In this document: one piece after another, positions 36,860 to 46,245 of the stretch | Position numbering within the stretch: the stretch's first letter is position 1 | Layout: each line of letters begins with the position of its first letter | Assembly (NCBI RefSeq): GCF_020034665.1 | Contig: NZ_JAIQDI010000001.1 | Span: 62,001 to 126,000, forward strand | DNA: 64,000 nucleotides | Direction of reading: 5' to 3' | Source of the DNA: Niabella beijingensis | GTDB lineage: Bacteria > Bacteroidota > Bacteroidia > Chitinophagales > Chitinophagaceae | Program-made: the position numbers and the translations under genes | The notes under the pieces: model-generated | What the model was told of the DNA's origin: nothing | Seen by the model: only the letters and a program-made list of their open reading frames with translations | The model's database searches: none

Positions 36860-37963
36860 TCAGGCTACTATATAGCTGTATTTATGTTCGGGCCGGGGAT
36901 AACCCGGGCTTAATGCTTCGCATTGACGGATCTCATAAAACATATCATCGCTTACCGTTTGGGCCAATGCTTCAAAAATCAGCAGCTTCAGTTTTTCCGG
37001 ATCCAGCTCCACCCGTGCATTGATGGTCATTTGCGCTATATTGCCATTTCCCGCAGCCCCGCGGAATTGCATTGTAGAACGCGGACCGGTCTGATTGCCG
37101 ATGATGTATTGCTCTTTCCCGGATTCCAGCATGATCTTAATATGCCCGACTGCGGCACCTTCGCCCAGCAGTCCATTCAATTGAGAAAAATAATTTTTCA
37201 AAAACCGGTCCCAATCAATCCCGGTACCCTGTAATAAAACAGCTGCATTAAGCCATCCTAAAATGGCCTCCCCTTCTGCATAAACCGCATAATCCACCTC
37301 AACGATCCTGCTCCCCGAAACAGCGCTTTCTAAAACATAATCCAGCCATTCTTCCACCCCTTCCCCGCTCTGTGTGCTGATGCCAAGTACCTTTTGATCC
37401 GGAAACATCAGTTTTACTTTTTCCGTTAAAACCAACAGCCGCTCCGGGGTTACCGTATCTGTTTTTGAAACAAGTATCAGATCGCTTTCTTCGAGCTGCT
37501 TGCGGTATATATAGGCAGCCGACGGGTGCATACCGGCATCACCTCCGTCGAGAATCTGTTCCAGTTTTTCCGGATCTGCCAGCACCGTAAAAGGCGCCAT
37601 CTCCACTTCCGCCTGCATCTGGTCCTTCAGCGGTTGCAAAATAGTTGCAGAAATATCCGTACAGCTGCCCACCGGTTCGGCAATAATCACATCAACGGTT
37701 TCCTGGTGATCCATCAGCTCATGAAGTACCTCCACAAATCCATTGTAATTGCAACAAAAACAGCTGCCACTGATTTCTCTGACAATGCTGCTGTCCTTCA
37801 ACAGCAACTGTGTATCCACCAATGCATCTGCCTGGTCGTTGGTGATCAGGCCCACCGTCTTACCACTCTTCGCAATATGCGCGGCTGCCACCTGTAACAG
37901 GGTCGTTTTACCGGCGCCCAGGAACCCGCCCGTAAAAATCAGTTTCGTTTTATTCAGTTTCAT
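36860..37963 (-). CDS. G3E-family GTPase (CobW/HypB/UreG-like)
   Basis: 367-residue SIMIBI GTPase with Walker A GGFLGAGKTTLLQVAA, the G3E metal motif SGSCFCCNYNG (CxCC), Walker B-like IIAEPVGSC, the guanine motif VSKTDTV and a C-terminal CobW-type domain (about 230-367). Such proteins insert or transfer metal ions (Zn, Co, Ni) into client proteins. It starts 14 bp inside the end of the aquaporin gene, so the two are translationally coupled, and is followed by GH116. A metal-trafficking GTPase in a glycan locus is unusual; a client among the neighbouring enzymes is conceivable but unproven. Confidence 0.9.
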   Translation of the reverse strand: MKLNKTKLIFTGGFLGAGKTTLLQVAAAHIAKSGKTVGLITNDQADALVDTQLLLKDSSIVREISGSCFCCNYNGFVEVLHELMDHQETVDVIIAEPVGSCTDISATILQPLKDQMQAEVEMAPFTVLADPEKLEQILDGGDAGMHPSAAYIYRKQLEESDLILVSKTDTVTPERLLVLTEKVKLMFPDQKVLGISTQSGEGVEEWLDYVLESAVSGSRIVEVDYAVYAEGEAILGWLNAAVLLQGTGIDWDRFLKNYFSQLNGLLGEGAAVGHIKIMLESGKEQYIIGNQTGPRSTMQFRGAAGNGNIAQMTINARVELDPEKLKLLIFEALAQTVSDDMFYEIRQCEALSPGYPRPEHKYSYIVA

Positions 37964-38750
37964 ATGTCACTTTTAACCGCGCCTGTAGTTGTTGTTTTAT
38001 ATAAAAATTATAAAGCACTGCCGCCAGTACTGATCCGCATAGCGGTGCCAGGATATATACCCAGAAAAAGCCACCGCGCTCATCCGGGAATGCCGCTGCG
38101 CCCCAGCCCGCAAACCAGGCCACCAGCCGCGGACCGAAATCCCGCGCGGGATTAAAGCCTGCCTGTGTAACAGGGGCAAACAAACAGATCAGGATGGCCA
38201 GCGCAATCCCGATATACAGTATGGCGTATCTGAGCCCGTTCTTTTTGCCGGAGCGCTCATACGTTACAATAAAAATAACGGCGGTCAGTAAAAAAGTGCC
38301 CAGTCCTTCTGCAACCATCGCCTGCCAGACCGGGTAGGGACGGTAAAACTCCCCGAACATGCGGGCCGTAGCGAGGGATTCCGGTGCGCCCCTCAGGAGC
38401 TGATGTGTGGTTTCGTATGTTTTTATAGAAGCACCCAGTATGCTATACAACAGAAAAGCCGCTGCTGCGGCACCCGTAAATTGGGCCAGGAAATACAGCG
38501 GCAGTTTTCGCCGGTGAAACTTTCCCGTAACGGCCATTGCGATACTTACTGCCGGATTGAAGTGCGCGGCACATACAGACCGGACCGTCCAGATCGCGAT
38601 CATTACCGCAGCCCCCCACACTACTGCAATGGCAACAATATTCGGGGGCCAGTTAAATAAAACGGACACCCCCACAGCACCACATCCCAGGAAAACAAGG
38701 ATAAAGGTACCGGCGGCCTCGCCAAGGAATTCATTAAATGAACCTTTCAT
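37950..38750 (-). CDS. MIP-family aquaporin / glycerol facilitator-like channel
   Basis: Inner-membrane channel of 266 residues with six transmembrane helices and both NPA half-helix motifs: HFNPAVSIAMAV and GFNPARDFGPRL. The Asp after the second NPAR is the mark of the aquaglyceroporin (GlpF) subgroup rather than strict water channels, so passage of glycerol or other small polyols is expected. No glycerol kinase is next to it. It is the first gene of the operon with the G3E GTPase, GH116 and DUF4185; a palindrome matching the proposed LacI operator lies 23 bp before its start. Uptake of a polyol or sugar released from the glycan (for example arabinitol) is a speculation. Confidence 0.93.
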   Translation of the reverse strand: MKGSFNEFLGEAAGTFILVFLGCGAVGVSVLFNWPPNIVAIAVVWGAAVMIAIWTVRSVCAAHFNPAVSIAMAVTGKFHRRKLPLYFLAQFTGAAAAAFLLYSILGASIKTYETTHQLLRGAPESLATARMFGEFYRPYPVWQAMVAEGLGTFLLTAVIFIVTYERSGKKNGLRYAILYIGIALAILICLFAPVTQAGFNPARDFGPRLVAWFAGWGAAAFPDERGGFFWVYILAPLCGSVLAAVLYNFYIKQQLQARLKVTYETE

Positions 38751-38772
38751 ACGACATGGTTTCTATGCTAAT

Positions 38773-38784
38773 TTAATCGATTAA
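38773..38784. promoter_or_regulatory. Proposed LacI operator upstream of the aquaporin operon
   Basis: TTAATCGATTAA is a perfect 12-bp palindrome around the central CG that is shared with sites at 44440, 53557, 53605, 60063 and 63456. It lies 23 bp upstream of the aquaporin ATG. No matching -7 box was found here. Confidence 0.55.
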
Positions 38785-38897
38785 GTTAAGAAGTGTGGTA
38801 CTTTTTAAGTTGTTTTTTCCCGTTCCTGAAGCTCCGGTCACAGTGAGCAGCAGCCTACCCTGCGGTCACGGGTATTTTTAATACAAAGTCTATCTGG

Positions 38898-39332
38898 TTA
38901 TTCATCAAAAGCGACCGTTTGACCGGGAGAATAAACCTCTCCGGAATAATTGGGATCTTTTCTTACCGTAGTGCCTTTTATTTTTACAGTGATGTGGTAT
39001 TTCCTCTTTGCATCCGGATCCTCCAGTGGTTTATCCGGTACCTCATAGGTAAATGTTGTCGGAGCATTGTCCAGGGTAGTGCTAAAGGGTGAAAAACTGG
39101 CCAGGCTCGGCTGGATCTCTTTTACCAGAATGAACACACTGACTGGTTGCTCAATGCTCTCCGGCAACGCCGGAATGTTCCAGGTCAGTTTCATCGTGGA
39201 ATCCGTCAGCTTTTGCAATGTCAGATTTTCTACAGGAGGCAGACTTATGCTTCCTTCTTTCCGGTCTGTAATTTCTCTTTTATTACAGGCCACCAGTAAA
39301 AAAAAGCAACCAGCAAAAATAAATGCTTTCAT
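38898..39332 (-). CDS. Small surface lipoprotein, fibronectin-like fold, of the SusC/SusD operon
   Basis: 144-residue lipoprotein: MKAFIFAGCFFLLVACNKRE with the lipidated Cys at about residue 17. A beta-sandwich domain follows (LPPVENLTLQKLTDSTMKLT ... FILVKEIQPS ... KYHITVKIKG), like fibronectin III or DUF4945-type modules seen after SusD in glycan loci. An upstream in-frame extension of 79 residues overlaps the SusD gene and is not real. It lies 11 bp after SusD, so it completes a SusC-SusD-lipoprotein unit. A glycan-binding or spacer role is inferred from position. Confidence 0.75.
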   Translation of the reverse strand: MKAFIFAGCFFLLVACNKREITDRKEGSISLPPVENLTLQKLTDSTMKLTWNIPALPESIEQPVSVFILVKEIQPSLASFSPFSTTLDNAPTTFTYEVPDKPLEDPDAKRKYHITVKIKGTTVRKDPNYSGEVYSPGQTVAFDE

Positions 39333-39343
39333 AATCGATCGTT

Positions 39344-41107
39344 TTAATATCCGGGATTTTGTTTGTAACCACCATGCGACCAGTTCATCTGGGGCTGCGG
39401 AATGGGCAGGTATTCGTCTCTTCCGGCAGTAAAATGCGCCTGACCGAACCAGTCGAAACGTCCCCGTTCTTTTGCAAAATGCGCATTCATCACCGGTTCC
39501 AGCTGGCCCCAGCGCATCAGGTCGAAAAAACGCCGTCCCTCGCAGGCCGTTTCCAGCCGGTTCTCCCACATCAGGGCATTCCAGGCGAAATCCTTATTCC
39601 AGGTACAGTTTACGCCAGGCTGATAAAGTGCCACATGGTATTTCATCCAGTAAGTACCATCCGGTTTTTTCAATCTGCTGGTGCTTTTGGCAGCACGCTC
39701 TCTTACCCGGTTGATTAACTGTAATGCACCCATCAAATTCCCTTGCTGGATCAGGATCTCCGCTTTCCACAACAACACTTCCGAATAGCGGATCACTTTC
39801 TCATTTAAACTATTGTAGGTATAGAACGGTTTGTACAGGCAATTACAATTAGGTTCCACCTGTTCTTTTTTTGAATTAAAAAATCCATACTGGAACGGAG
39901 ACCGGGAACCACCTTCTTCATACAGGATACTGTTATCGTACTTCCAGGGATATCCCGGAATGGAAGCCGTATGACTAAGCCGCGGATCAAAATCATGCGT
40001 CTTAAAATAGTTGATATAGGCTTCATTTTTCAGCTCTGTATTGTTATAGTTCACAAAATCGGGCAGTCCATTCCCATCGGTTTTAAATGCATTGATCAGC
40101 GTATGGGTCACCTTATGGAAGTCGCAGCAGGGGAACTTCCCGGCCCACCAGGGGGCATTCAGTTCATTGCCGATATTTGTCATTCCTCCTGTCCATTCGT
40201 GCACCCCGCTGTTAGAGATCGAATACTGCAACTCCCAGATCGATTCCTTTGTTGTATTATCATAATCCACGATATAATTTTCCGCAAAATCGGGTTGCAG
40301 GTCAAACAGCGCACCATCCTTAGCAGTGATCACATTGATATGCTCCAGGGCCCGGTTCAATGTGCCCTGGTTGATATTGACAACCTGGTGCCGGTCGTTC
40401 TGCTCGTAAGCCCTGAACAACAACGCTTTGGCGGCCAGCGCATGGGCAGCATATTTTGTAGGGCGCCCCACATCCTGCTGATTATCCGGTAAAACATTGG
40501 CAGCGTATTCCAGATCTTCTATAATCTTGTCCCAAAGCCCCAGATCATTCTTCATGGAATCCGGGCGGTTGGAAATGCCTTCCACCATCACAGCATCTTC
40601 CGGGGTCGTTTCATCGATCCAGGGAATGTATTTCCAGCGCAGTTTCATTCCCAGGTAGATCCATCCCCTCACAAATCGCATTTCTGCGATGCGCTGCGGT
40701 TTTGTCGGAAGCGCTGTTTCATCCAGTTGCTCCAGCCTGCGCAGCGCTATATTGGTCCTGCTGACTCCGCTATAGCCTCTGTACCAGGGTCCGTCATTGT
40801 TGCCTACATTCGGCGTCAACAGCGTAAAGATCTCCATCTCATGCCAGGGTACCTGGTCATTCAAACCGCCGCCACCTTTATAGGAATCGTCCGATCGTAC
40901 ATCCTGTATCCAGGGGTTGTGCGTATCGCCGTATCCCAGGGTTGGCATATAAGCATAGGCCGCAATCACGAACTTCTCGGCATCTGCTGGAGTTGTTATT
41001 TGGGATTCAGACAACACTCCCTTGGGATTTACATCCAGAAAGCCTTTGCAGGAAGCTCCCGTCAACATAATGACCGCAAGCGCATAATAAATTTTATATT
41101 GTTTCAT
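39344..41107 (-). CDS. SusD/RagB-type glycan-binding lipoprotein
   Basis: About 587 residues. The ATG at 41107 is followed by a lipoprotein signal (MKQYKIYYALAVIMLTGASC). SusD/RagB pattern: GFLDVNPKGVLSESQITTPA, MRFVRGWIYLGMKLRWKYIP, then VIRYSEVLLWKAEILIQQGN and ETACEGRRFFDLMRW typical of the C-terminal TPR region. It lies 14 bp after SusC on the minus strand, the usual order. It would bind released oligosaccharides at the cell surface. Confidence 0.95.
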   Translation of the reverse strand: MKQYKIYYALAVIMLTGASCKGFLDVNPKGVLSESQITTPADAEKFVIAAYAYMPTLGYGDTHNPWIQDVRSDDSYKGGGGLNDQVPWHEMEIFTLLTPNVGNNDGPWYRGYSGVSRTNIALRRLEQLDETALPTKPQRIAEMRFVRGWIYLGMKLRWKYIPWIDETTPEDAVMVEGISNRPDSMKNDLGLWDKIIEDLEYAANVLPDNQQDVGRPTKYAAHALAAKALLFRAYEQNDRHQVVNINQGTLNRALEHINVITAKDGALFDLQPDFAENYIVDYDNTTKESIWELQYSISNSGVHEWTGGMTNIGNELNAPWWAGKFPCCDFHKVTHTLINAFKTDGNGLPDFVNYNNTELKNEAYINYFKTHDFDPRLSHTASIPGYPWKYDNSILYEEGGSRSPFQYGFFNSKKEQVEPNCNCLYKPFYTYNSLNEKVIRYSEVLLWKAEILIQQGNLMGALQLINRVRERAAKSTSRLKKPDGTYWMKYHVALYQPGVNCTWNKDFAWNALMWENRLETACEGRRFFDLMRWGQLEPVMNAHFAKERGRFDWFGQAHFTAGRDEYLPIPQPQMNWSHGGYKQNPGY

Positions 41108-41121
41108 AATGAACATGCATT

Positions 41122-44100
41122 TTAAAAGGTTACATTAACTCCGAACCGTGCTGTGAATGGCATAAGATACCCGCCGTATGGTCTTCCTCCGGTTGGATTC
41201 GGCGAAATATTCGGGATTTCCGGATCCGGACCTGTGAATGCATTATCTCCCCAGGATTTTTTTATGGTGAACAGATTTTGCGCTGCCAGGTAGATCCGGA
41301 AACGGCTCATGCTCCATTTATTGATCAGCTGCTGGGGAAAACTATAGCCCAGCTCCAGTGTCCGCATTTTTACATAACTCCCGCTTTCTACAAAATAGGT
41401 GGAAAGCCGGCCTTCTCCGTTTGCATTACCGCGTGTCAATGCAGGAATGTCTGAATTTGGATTACCGGGCGACCAGGCATCCAGAACACGTGCCGTGTGG
41501 TTCCGGTCGTTCTGTACACCGATGTTCCACAGATCAGTCAGCTGTTTCCAGTCATTCACTACATCATTCCCAAATACACCCTGGATAAAAAAAGACAGAT
41601 CGAAATTTTTATACCTTGCGTCAAAGTTTAACCCCGCCATCAGGTCCGGGTCTGAAACCCCGATCCAGGTACGGTCGTAGATCTCATCGATCTTCCCGTC
41701 CCCGTTCAGGTCTTTGTAACGGATCCGGCCCAGTCCTTTACCGGGCTGCTCCGGAGAATTATCTACTTCCTCCTGCGTTTTAAAAATGCCATCTGCCACC
41801 AGACCATAAATCGAACCAATCGGCCTTCCCAGAATATTATCTGACAATCCATTACCGCCATATTGAAATACGACGTTCTGAGGCAATGATGTGATCTTGT
41901 TGCTATAGGCCGCTGCATTGGCGGTAATATTATAATAAAAATCTTTTTTTGTATCCTGCCATCCGATTGCCAGTTCAAATCCCTTGTTGGACATATCTGC
42001 CGCATTAATCGACCGGAAGCCCCCTTCACCCAGGGCGGCGATATAGGGAGGATCCGGAATCAACATATCGGAACTTTTCTTATTAAACCAGTCAAAGGAA
42101 CCGGTAAGCCTGTTATTTAAAAATCCAAAGTCTATACCGATATTTGTTTGGGTGGTTGTTTCCCATTTCAGATCAGGGTTACCGATCCGGTCTCTGCGAT
42201 AACCGGATGGGATAGCCCCGGATCCAAGCCCGCTGATATCATAAGAAGTTATATTTGCATCGGTCTTATATAAATTTACGAGCCTTCCTGCCGAAAGAGG
42301 TGCCTGGTTACCATTCTGGCCCCAGCCCGCTCTCAGTTTCAGGTCTGAAAAAATATTTTTTATTCCCGAGAAAAATGATTCACTGGTCAGGCGCCATCCT
42401 CCGGAGAAGGCCGGAAAGGTACCATAACGGTTATTCGGACCAAATACGGAAGAACCATCCCTTCGCAGGGTAGCCGATAATAAATATCTTGAATCATAAT
42501 CGTAGTTGATCTTTCCAAAATAAGAAAGGAGTGTGCGTTCATCACCGCTGCCCCCGGCTTCGATCCTGCTGCCGCTTGCCGCGTCTAAATACGCGTAATC
42601 CCTTGTCTGGAGTGCGATATCAGACCGGTAACCTCTTAAATCTTCCCTTATAAATCGGTAAGACTCGATACCGCCTAAAATATCTATTTTATTTTTTCCT
42701 AATACCAGATTATATAAAAGCGTGTTGGTCCAGGTTTGACCGAGTTGCTGCCAGTTTAATTGTTCGACCCCGCTGATGTCGTCAAACTTACCCCCGGCTT
42801 CCTCCCATGTGGGATCAATATAACGCTGGTACCACATGCCATAGTCCAATCCATATTGTGTTTTGAAGGACAGGTTCTTTAAAATTTTTAATTCGGCATA
42901 AACACTTCCCAGCACTTTCAAAAAATTAGGAACATTCTCTTTACCGACTGTCAGTTCCCTGACAGGATTGTTAAAGTCATCCATACCCAGTTTCATGGCC
43001 ACCCCGCCCCACATCCCGTCATTGGCATACACAGGTATATTAGGGGGCATCACCAGGAATGCATAATTGGCATTGGCGTCCTTCATCCTCAGCTGGGTAA
43101 TCGTTAAATTTTCACCAATTGTCAGGCGACCTTTTATTAATTCATATTCATTATTAAACCGCGCAGACAACCTCCTCAGAAAGGAAGTGATCTGAGTTCC
43201 CTCATTATTGTAATAGTTTAAAGAAAACAAACTTGTTAACCGCTCTCCGCCTCCCGTAATGGTCAGCTGATGATTTTGCTGAATGCCGGTGCGGGTGCCT
43301 TCCTTATACCAGTTGGTGTTGGCAGAGGGCATGGTCTTTGTTTCATTCAGCCATTCAGGCTGTATAACTTTATTAAGCACAGGAACACCATGGGCATCGT
43401 AACTCCAATCATAATTATAAAACCGAACAGCGGTAGCAGGATCATTGCCGTCATTGACCGTTGCCTGCCAGAGAGCCCGCCCATACCCTTCCGCATCCAG
43501 CATCTTCGGCACGCGGGTCATTTTTGAAAACCCCACATAGCTTTCATAACTGACAGTCGGTGTTCCTTTTTTTCCTTTCCGGGTAGTGATAAGAATCACC
43601 CCTCCTGCCGCACGCGAGCCATAGATCGATGCGGAAGACGCATCTTTGAGGATCTGCATTGATTCGATATCAGCGGGGTTAATATCCCTTAAGGTGATAT
43701 TGACCGGCTGGCCGTCCAGGACGATCAGCGGCGGGGAGCCGTTGATGGAAGTGATCCCCCGGATGTTTACCGACACATTATCAGTAGGATTCCCGTCCGT
43801 CCTTATGTACACACCAGGCACCTTGCCTTGTATCGAACGCAGCACATCCGCGCTCGGATTCTTGGCAATAGCGGAACGCCCTACCACACTTACTGCACCC
43901 GTAAGATCTGCTTTTCGCTGGGTCATATAACCGGTATTGACCACCACCACTTCCAGCGACTCCGGATCCGTTGCCATTTTTATCGTTATTTCGGTATCGG
44001 TACCGATCGTATACTCCTGGGTTTCTTTGCCTACATAAGTAAAGATCAGCGTACCTGCGCTGTCCGGAACCGTGATCTGGAACCGGCCGTCTGCACCCGT

Positions 44101-44310
44101 TTGCGTTACCGCATTATGGCCTTTTACGGCCACACTGACGCCCGGTAATTTTTCACCCGAGTCGTCCGATACGCTTCCCTGCAGCTGCCGTTGTTGAGCC
44201 AGGGAAGGCAGGGCTGCAGCAATAATAAAAAACAGGAGAAATAGCTTACTTAATCGTTTCAGCAAGTGACGATAACTCACGGGGGCCGCCGTTGTTTTTT
44301 TGAACATCAT
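41122..44310 (-). CDS. SusC/RagA-type TonB-dependent glycan receptor
   Basis: 1062 residues. Signal peptide LFLLFFIIAAALPSLAQ, carboxypeptidase-regulatory-like domain (LQGSVSDDSGEKLPGVSVAV), TonB box/plug (LEVVVVNTGYMTQRKADLTG, LKDASSASIYGSRAAGGVIL) and a full beta-barrel ending FTARFGVNVTF. No STN domain. It is the first gene of SusC-SusD-lipoprotein. A textbook -33/-7 promoter overlapped by the proposed LacI operator lies about 130-175 bp upstream, so this unit is likely repressed by the LacI protein encoded at 60301. Confidence 0.96.
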   Translation of the reverse strand: MMFKKTTAAPVSYRHLLKRLSKLFLLFFIIAAALPSLAQQRQLQGSVSDDSGEKLPGVSVAVKGHNAVTQTGADGRFQITVPDSAGTLIFTYVGKETQEYTIGTDTEITIKMATDPESLEVVVVNTGYMTQRKADLTGAVSVVGRSAIAKNPSADVLRSIQGKVPGVYIRTDGNPTDNVSVNIRGITSINGSPPLIVLDGQPVNITLRDINPADIESMQILKDASSASIYGSRAAGGVILITTRKGKKGTPTVSYESYVGFSKMTRVPKMLDAEGYGRALWQATVNDGNDPATAVRFYNYDWSYDAHGVPVLNKVIQPEWLNETKTMPSANTNWYKEGTRTGIQQNHQLTITGGGERLTSLFSLNYYNNEGTQITSFLRRLSARFNNEYELIKGRLTIGENLTITQLRMKDANANYAFLVMPPNIPVYANDGMWGGVAMKLGMDDFNNPVRELTVGKENVPNFLKVLGSVYAELKILKNLSFKTQYGLDYGMWYQRYIDPTWEEAGGKFDDISGVEQLNWQQLGQTWTNTLLYNLVLGKNKIDILGGIESYRFIREDLRGYRSDIALQTRDYAYLDAASGSRIEAGGSGDERTLLSYFGKINYDYDSRYLLSATLRRDGSSVFGPNNRYGTFPAFSGGWRLTSESFFSGIKNIFSDLKLRAGWGQNGNQAPLSAGRLVNLYKTDANITSYDISGLGSGAIPSGYRRDRIGNPDLKWETTTQTNIGIDFGFLNNRLTGSFDWFNKKSSDMLIPDPPYIAALGEGGFRSINAADMSNKGFELAIGWQDTKKDFYYNITANAAAYSNKITSLPQNVVFQYGGNGLSDNILGRPIGSIYGLVADGIFKTQEEVDNSPEQPGKGLGRIRYKDLNGDGKIDEIYDRTWIGVSDPDLMAGLNFDARYKNFDLSFFIQGVFGNDVVNDWKQLTDLWNIGVQNDRNHTARVLDAWSPGNPNSDIPALTRGNANGEGRLSTYFVESGSYVKMRTLELGYSFPQQLINKWSMSRFRIYLAAQNLFTIKKSWGDNAFTGPDPEIPNISPNPTGGRPYGGYLMPFTARFGVNVTF

Positions 44311-44439
44311 AAGACAAGACTTTACGTGTATATATTAATAAATACCGATTGTCCCTACCGGACCTCTCTGCCTGGTGTTGAGCGTGCACCGGACGTTTCT
44401 GCCTTTTCGTTAACTAGTGGCTCAAAAAGCCAATTTATA

Positions 44440-44486
44440 GCTTAATCGTTTAAACAAATGTATTGTTTTTTTTCTTTCTTCACAAA
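44440..44486 (-). promoter_or_regulatory. Promoter with overlapping LacI-type operator upstream of SusC (44310)
   Basis: On the minus strand: -33 TTTG (44486-44483), 20-bp spacer, -7 TACATTTG (44462-44455). The palindrome GCTTAATCGTTTAAAC (44440-44455) starts at the last base of the -7 box, so a bound repressor would cover the start point. Confidence 0.75.
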
Positions 44487-44518
44487 TCTTTTTTTTGTTT
44501 CAGAAACTACGCTGTCAA

Positions 44519-46204
44519 CTATTTCCGGCTCAGCACTTTTTCCAATGCATCCCGGATCCACTGCTCGCTTTTGGGAAAATCTTCATAGGTACGCAACGGC
44601 GCCAGCAAGGGGTCATCCGGACTTATACCCGCTGTTTGCAGGATGGCATAGTCCTGAAGGGATTCGGCAAAGACTTCCCAGCGGATGGAATCAAAGGGGC
44701 CATCCGGGCCGGGATACACGGCAAACGGATCTCCGGAAGCAATACCGGGATAAGCATAGGCCGACCCTTCCGTAAAAGGATCCCCTGCTTCTTCCTTGTC
44801 CAGCTTGTACCAGAAATTATATCCCCAGTGCAAAAAACCCTGCGCCTTTAAATGATAGAACAGCCAGCCGCTCATCCGTAATTTGGGCAGGGGTGTATCA
44901 TACAACCGGTTCAGCCATTTGTTGCGGGGGCCCGTGCAGAAATAGACCCAATGTGGGATATTCTCCTTGCGGTAAGCCTCATCCGAACTGATAATGGGCA
45001 CGGGAATATCCGTAAGATGCTCGCGGCCATACCGCACATCACTCAGCGCATCCATTACCTTCATCCAGGGCGCCAGCCGGTGCAGCACGGCTCTCGCTTT
45101 TTTATAGTTGTCAACATGCTCCGACCAGGGTTCGTCCGACAGATGAAAATAGGAATCTTCCAGCAGCCGTTCTTTCACCAGAAAGGCGTGCAGCTGCGGC
45201 AGGTACTGTTCCAGGAAACCGATATATACCGGTGACATGGCCGGCAGGTTCTCATCCCAGAGCAACTTATGCTGACCGTTTTCTTCCTTGTAAATATGCA
45301 TGGCATCCTGTACGCCCCAATAGAGCCAGAGATGCGCCCACTCAAATTTCCGGTAACCCAGTTCCCGGCACATATCCACGAACCGCTTGATCCGCGACCA
45401 GTCAAACTCATATTTTCCGGGGTATGGTTCCTTTACGATCAGCATCTGGCAGGGTTCTTTAAAGATGGCGCGCAGTTCAAAAAAGTTCTGGATAAAGGCC
45501 ACATCATTTCCATGTTCGATCAGATTTTTCATACAGGCCCGGGTCAGCTGCCACCAGCGCTCGTCAAACATTTTTGTTTTGTATTGCAAGGCGATGGCCT
45601 CACCCCGCCACCAGTGGGTCACATAAAAATCTTTCCGTGGCTGCAGCACCAGCCGGCTTGCATTTACGGCCACCTCCAGCACCCGGTTCTTTTCTTCCTT
45701 ACCTTCTTTCCATTTCAAACGCACCCGGTAGCGGTGCAGCCCGGGTTCCAGTGCTGCGGGGATCGTAAGCGTGATCCAGAACGACCGGCTCTCATAAGGA
45801 TTTGCCGCTGCCTCGCTGACCGGATATAGCGGATCCGGCAACCAGCCCGGCAGATAGCCTTTGCCATCGAGTTCCTGCGGCTCCACATCTGTATTAAAAT
45901 GGGGCATGGGCACAAGCCCCACATAACGCACCTGCGGATTCAACGCAGCGGCATCCTCCACACTGCAGGAAATATGTGTCTGATCCTTCATATTGCTGCG
46001 GTAAGCTACCTGGAAGGATATCCGGCTGTTGCGTGCTGCCTGCAGCTCCAGCGCGGCAGCCGGCGGGGCCGGCGACTGCGGGAATATCCGGTTCAGCGAA
46101 CTGGCTAGCCATACCTGCATACTGCTATCGGTTTCTGCGGCTTTTACATGCGTTACACAAAAGAGAATAACAAAAACGGGAAGTAGTCTTTTTTTGAATT
46201 TCAT
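44519..46204 (-). CDS. DUF4091 glycoside-hydrolase-like protein (GH123-related)
   Basis: Exported protein of 561 residues with a signal peptide (MKFKKRLLPVFVILFCVTHV). N-terminal beta-sandwich (about 30-180, ending VLEVAVNASRLVLQPRKD), a TIM-barrel-like centre and a C-terminal DUF4091 domain (about 480-550, DPFAVYPGPDGPFDSIRWEV). The adjacent Asp-Glu pair in SYFHLSDEPWSEH resembles the GH123 catalytic pair that acts on N-acetylgalactosaminides. Activity is unknown. It is the last gene of the operon SusC-SusD-DUF1735-GH43-DUF4091, 41 bp after GH43. Confidence 0.82.
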   Translation of the reverse strand: MKFKKRLLPVFVILFCVTHVKAAETDSSMQVWLASSLNRIFPQSPAPPAAALELQAARNSRISFQVAYRSNMKDQTHISCSVEDAAALNPQVRYVGLVPMPHFNTDVEPQELDGKGYLPGWLPDPLYPVSEAAANPYESRSFWITLTIPAALEPGLHRYRVRLKWKEGKEEKNRVLEVAVNASRLVLQPRKDFYVTHWWRGEAIALQYKTKMFDERWWQLTRACMKNLIEHGNDVAFIQNFFELRAIFKEPCQMLIVKEPYPGKYEFDWSRIKRFVDMCRELGYRKFEWAHLWLYWGVQDAMHIYKEENGQHKLLWDENLPAMSPVYIGFLEQYLPQLHAFLVKERLLEDSYFHLSDEPWSEHVDNYKKARAVLHRLAPWMKVMDALSDVRYGREHLTDIPVPIISSDEAYRKENIPHWVYFCTGPRNKWLNRLYDTPLPKLRMSGWLFYHLKAQGFLHWGYNFWYKLDKEEAGDPFTEGSAYAYPGIASGDPFAVYPGPDGPFDSIRWEVFAESLQDYAILQTAGISPDDPLLAPLRTYEDFPKSEQWIRDALEKVLSRK

Positions 46205-46245
46205 ACTGCAACTTTTATTAGAGGGTTATTTTTATACGTTCGGAT

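Noticed and set aside
39333..39569. 79-residue N-terminal extension of the small lipoprotein gene
   Set aside because: Overlaps the SusD coding region and precedes a clear lipoprotein signal at 39332.
46225..46240. TTTTATACGTTCGG before the DUF4091 gene resembles the operator
   Set aside because: Right arm lacks TTTAAGC; gene is within an operon and needs no own operator.
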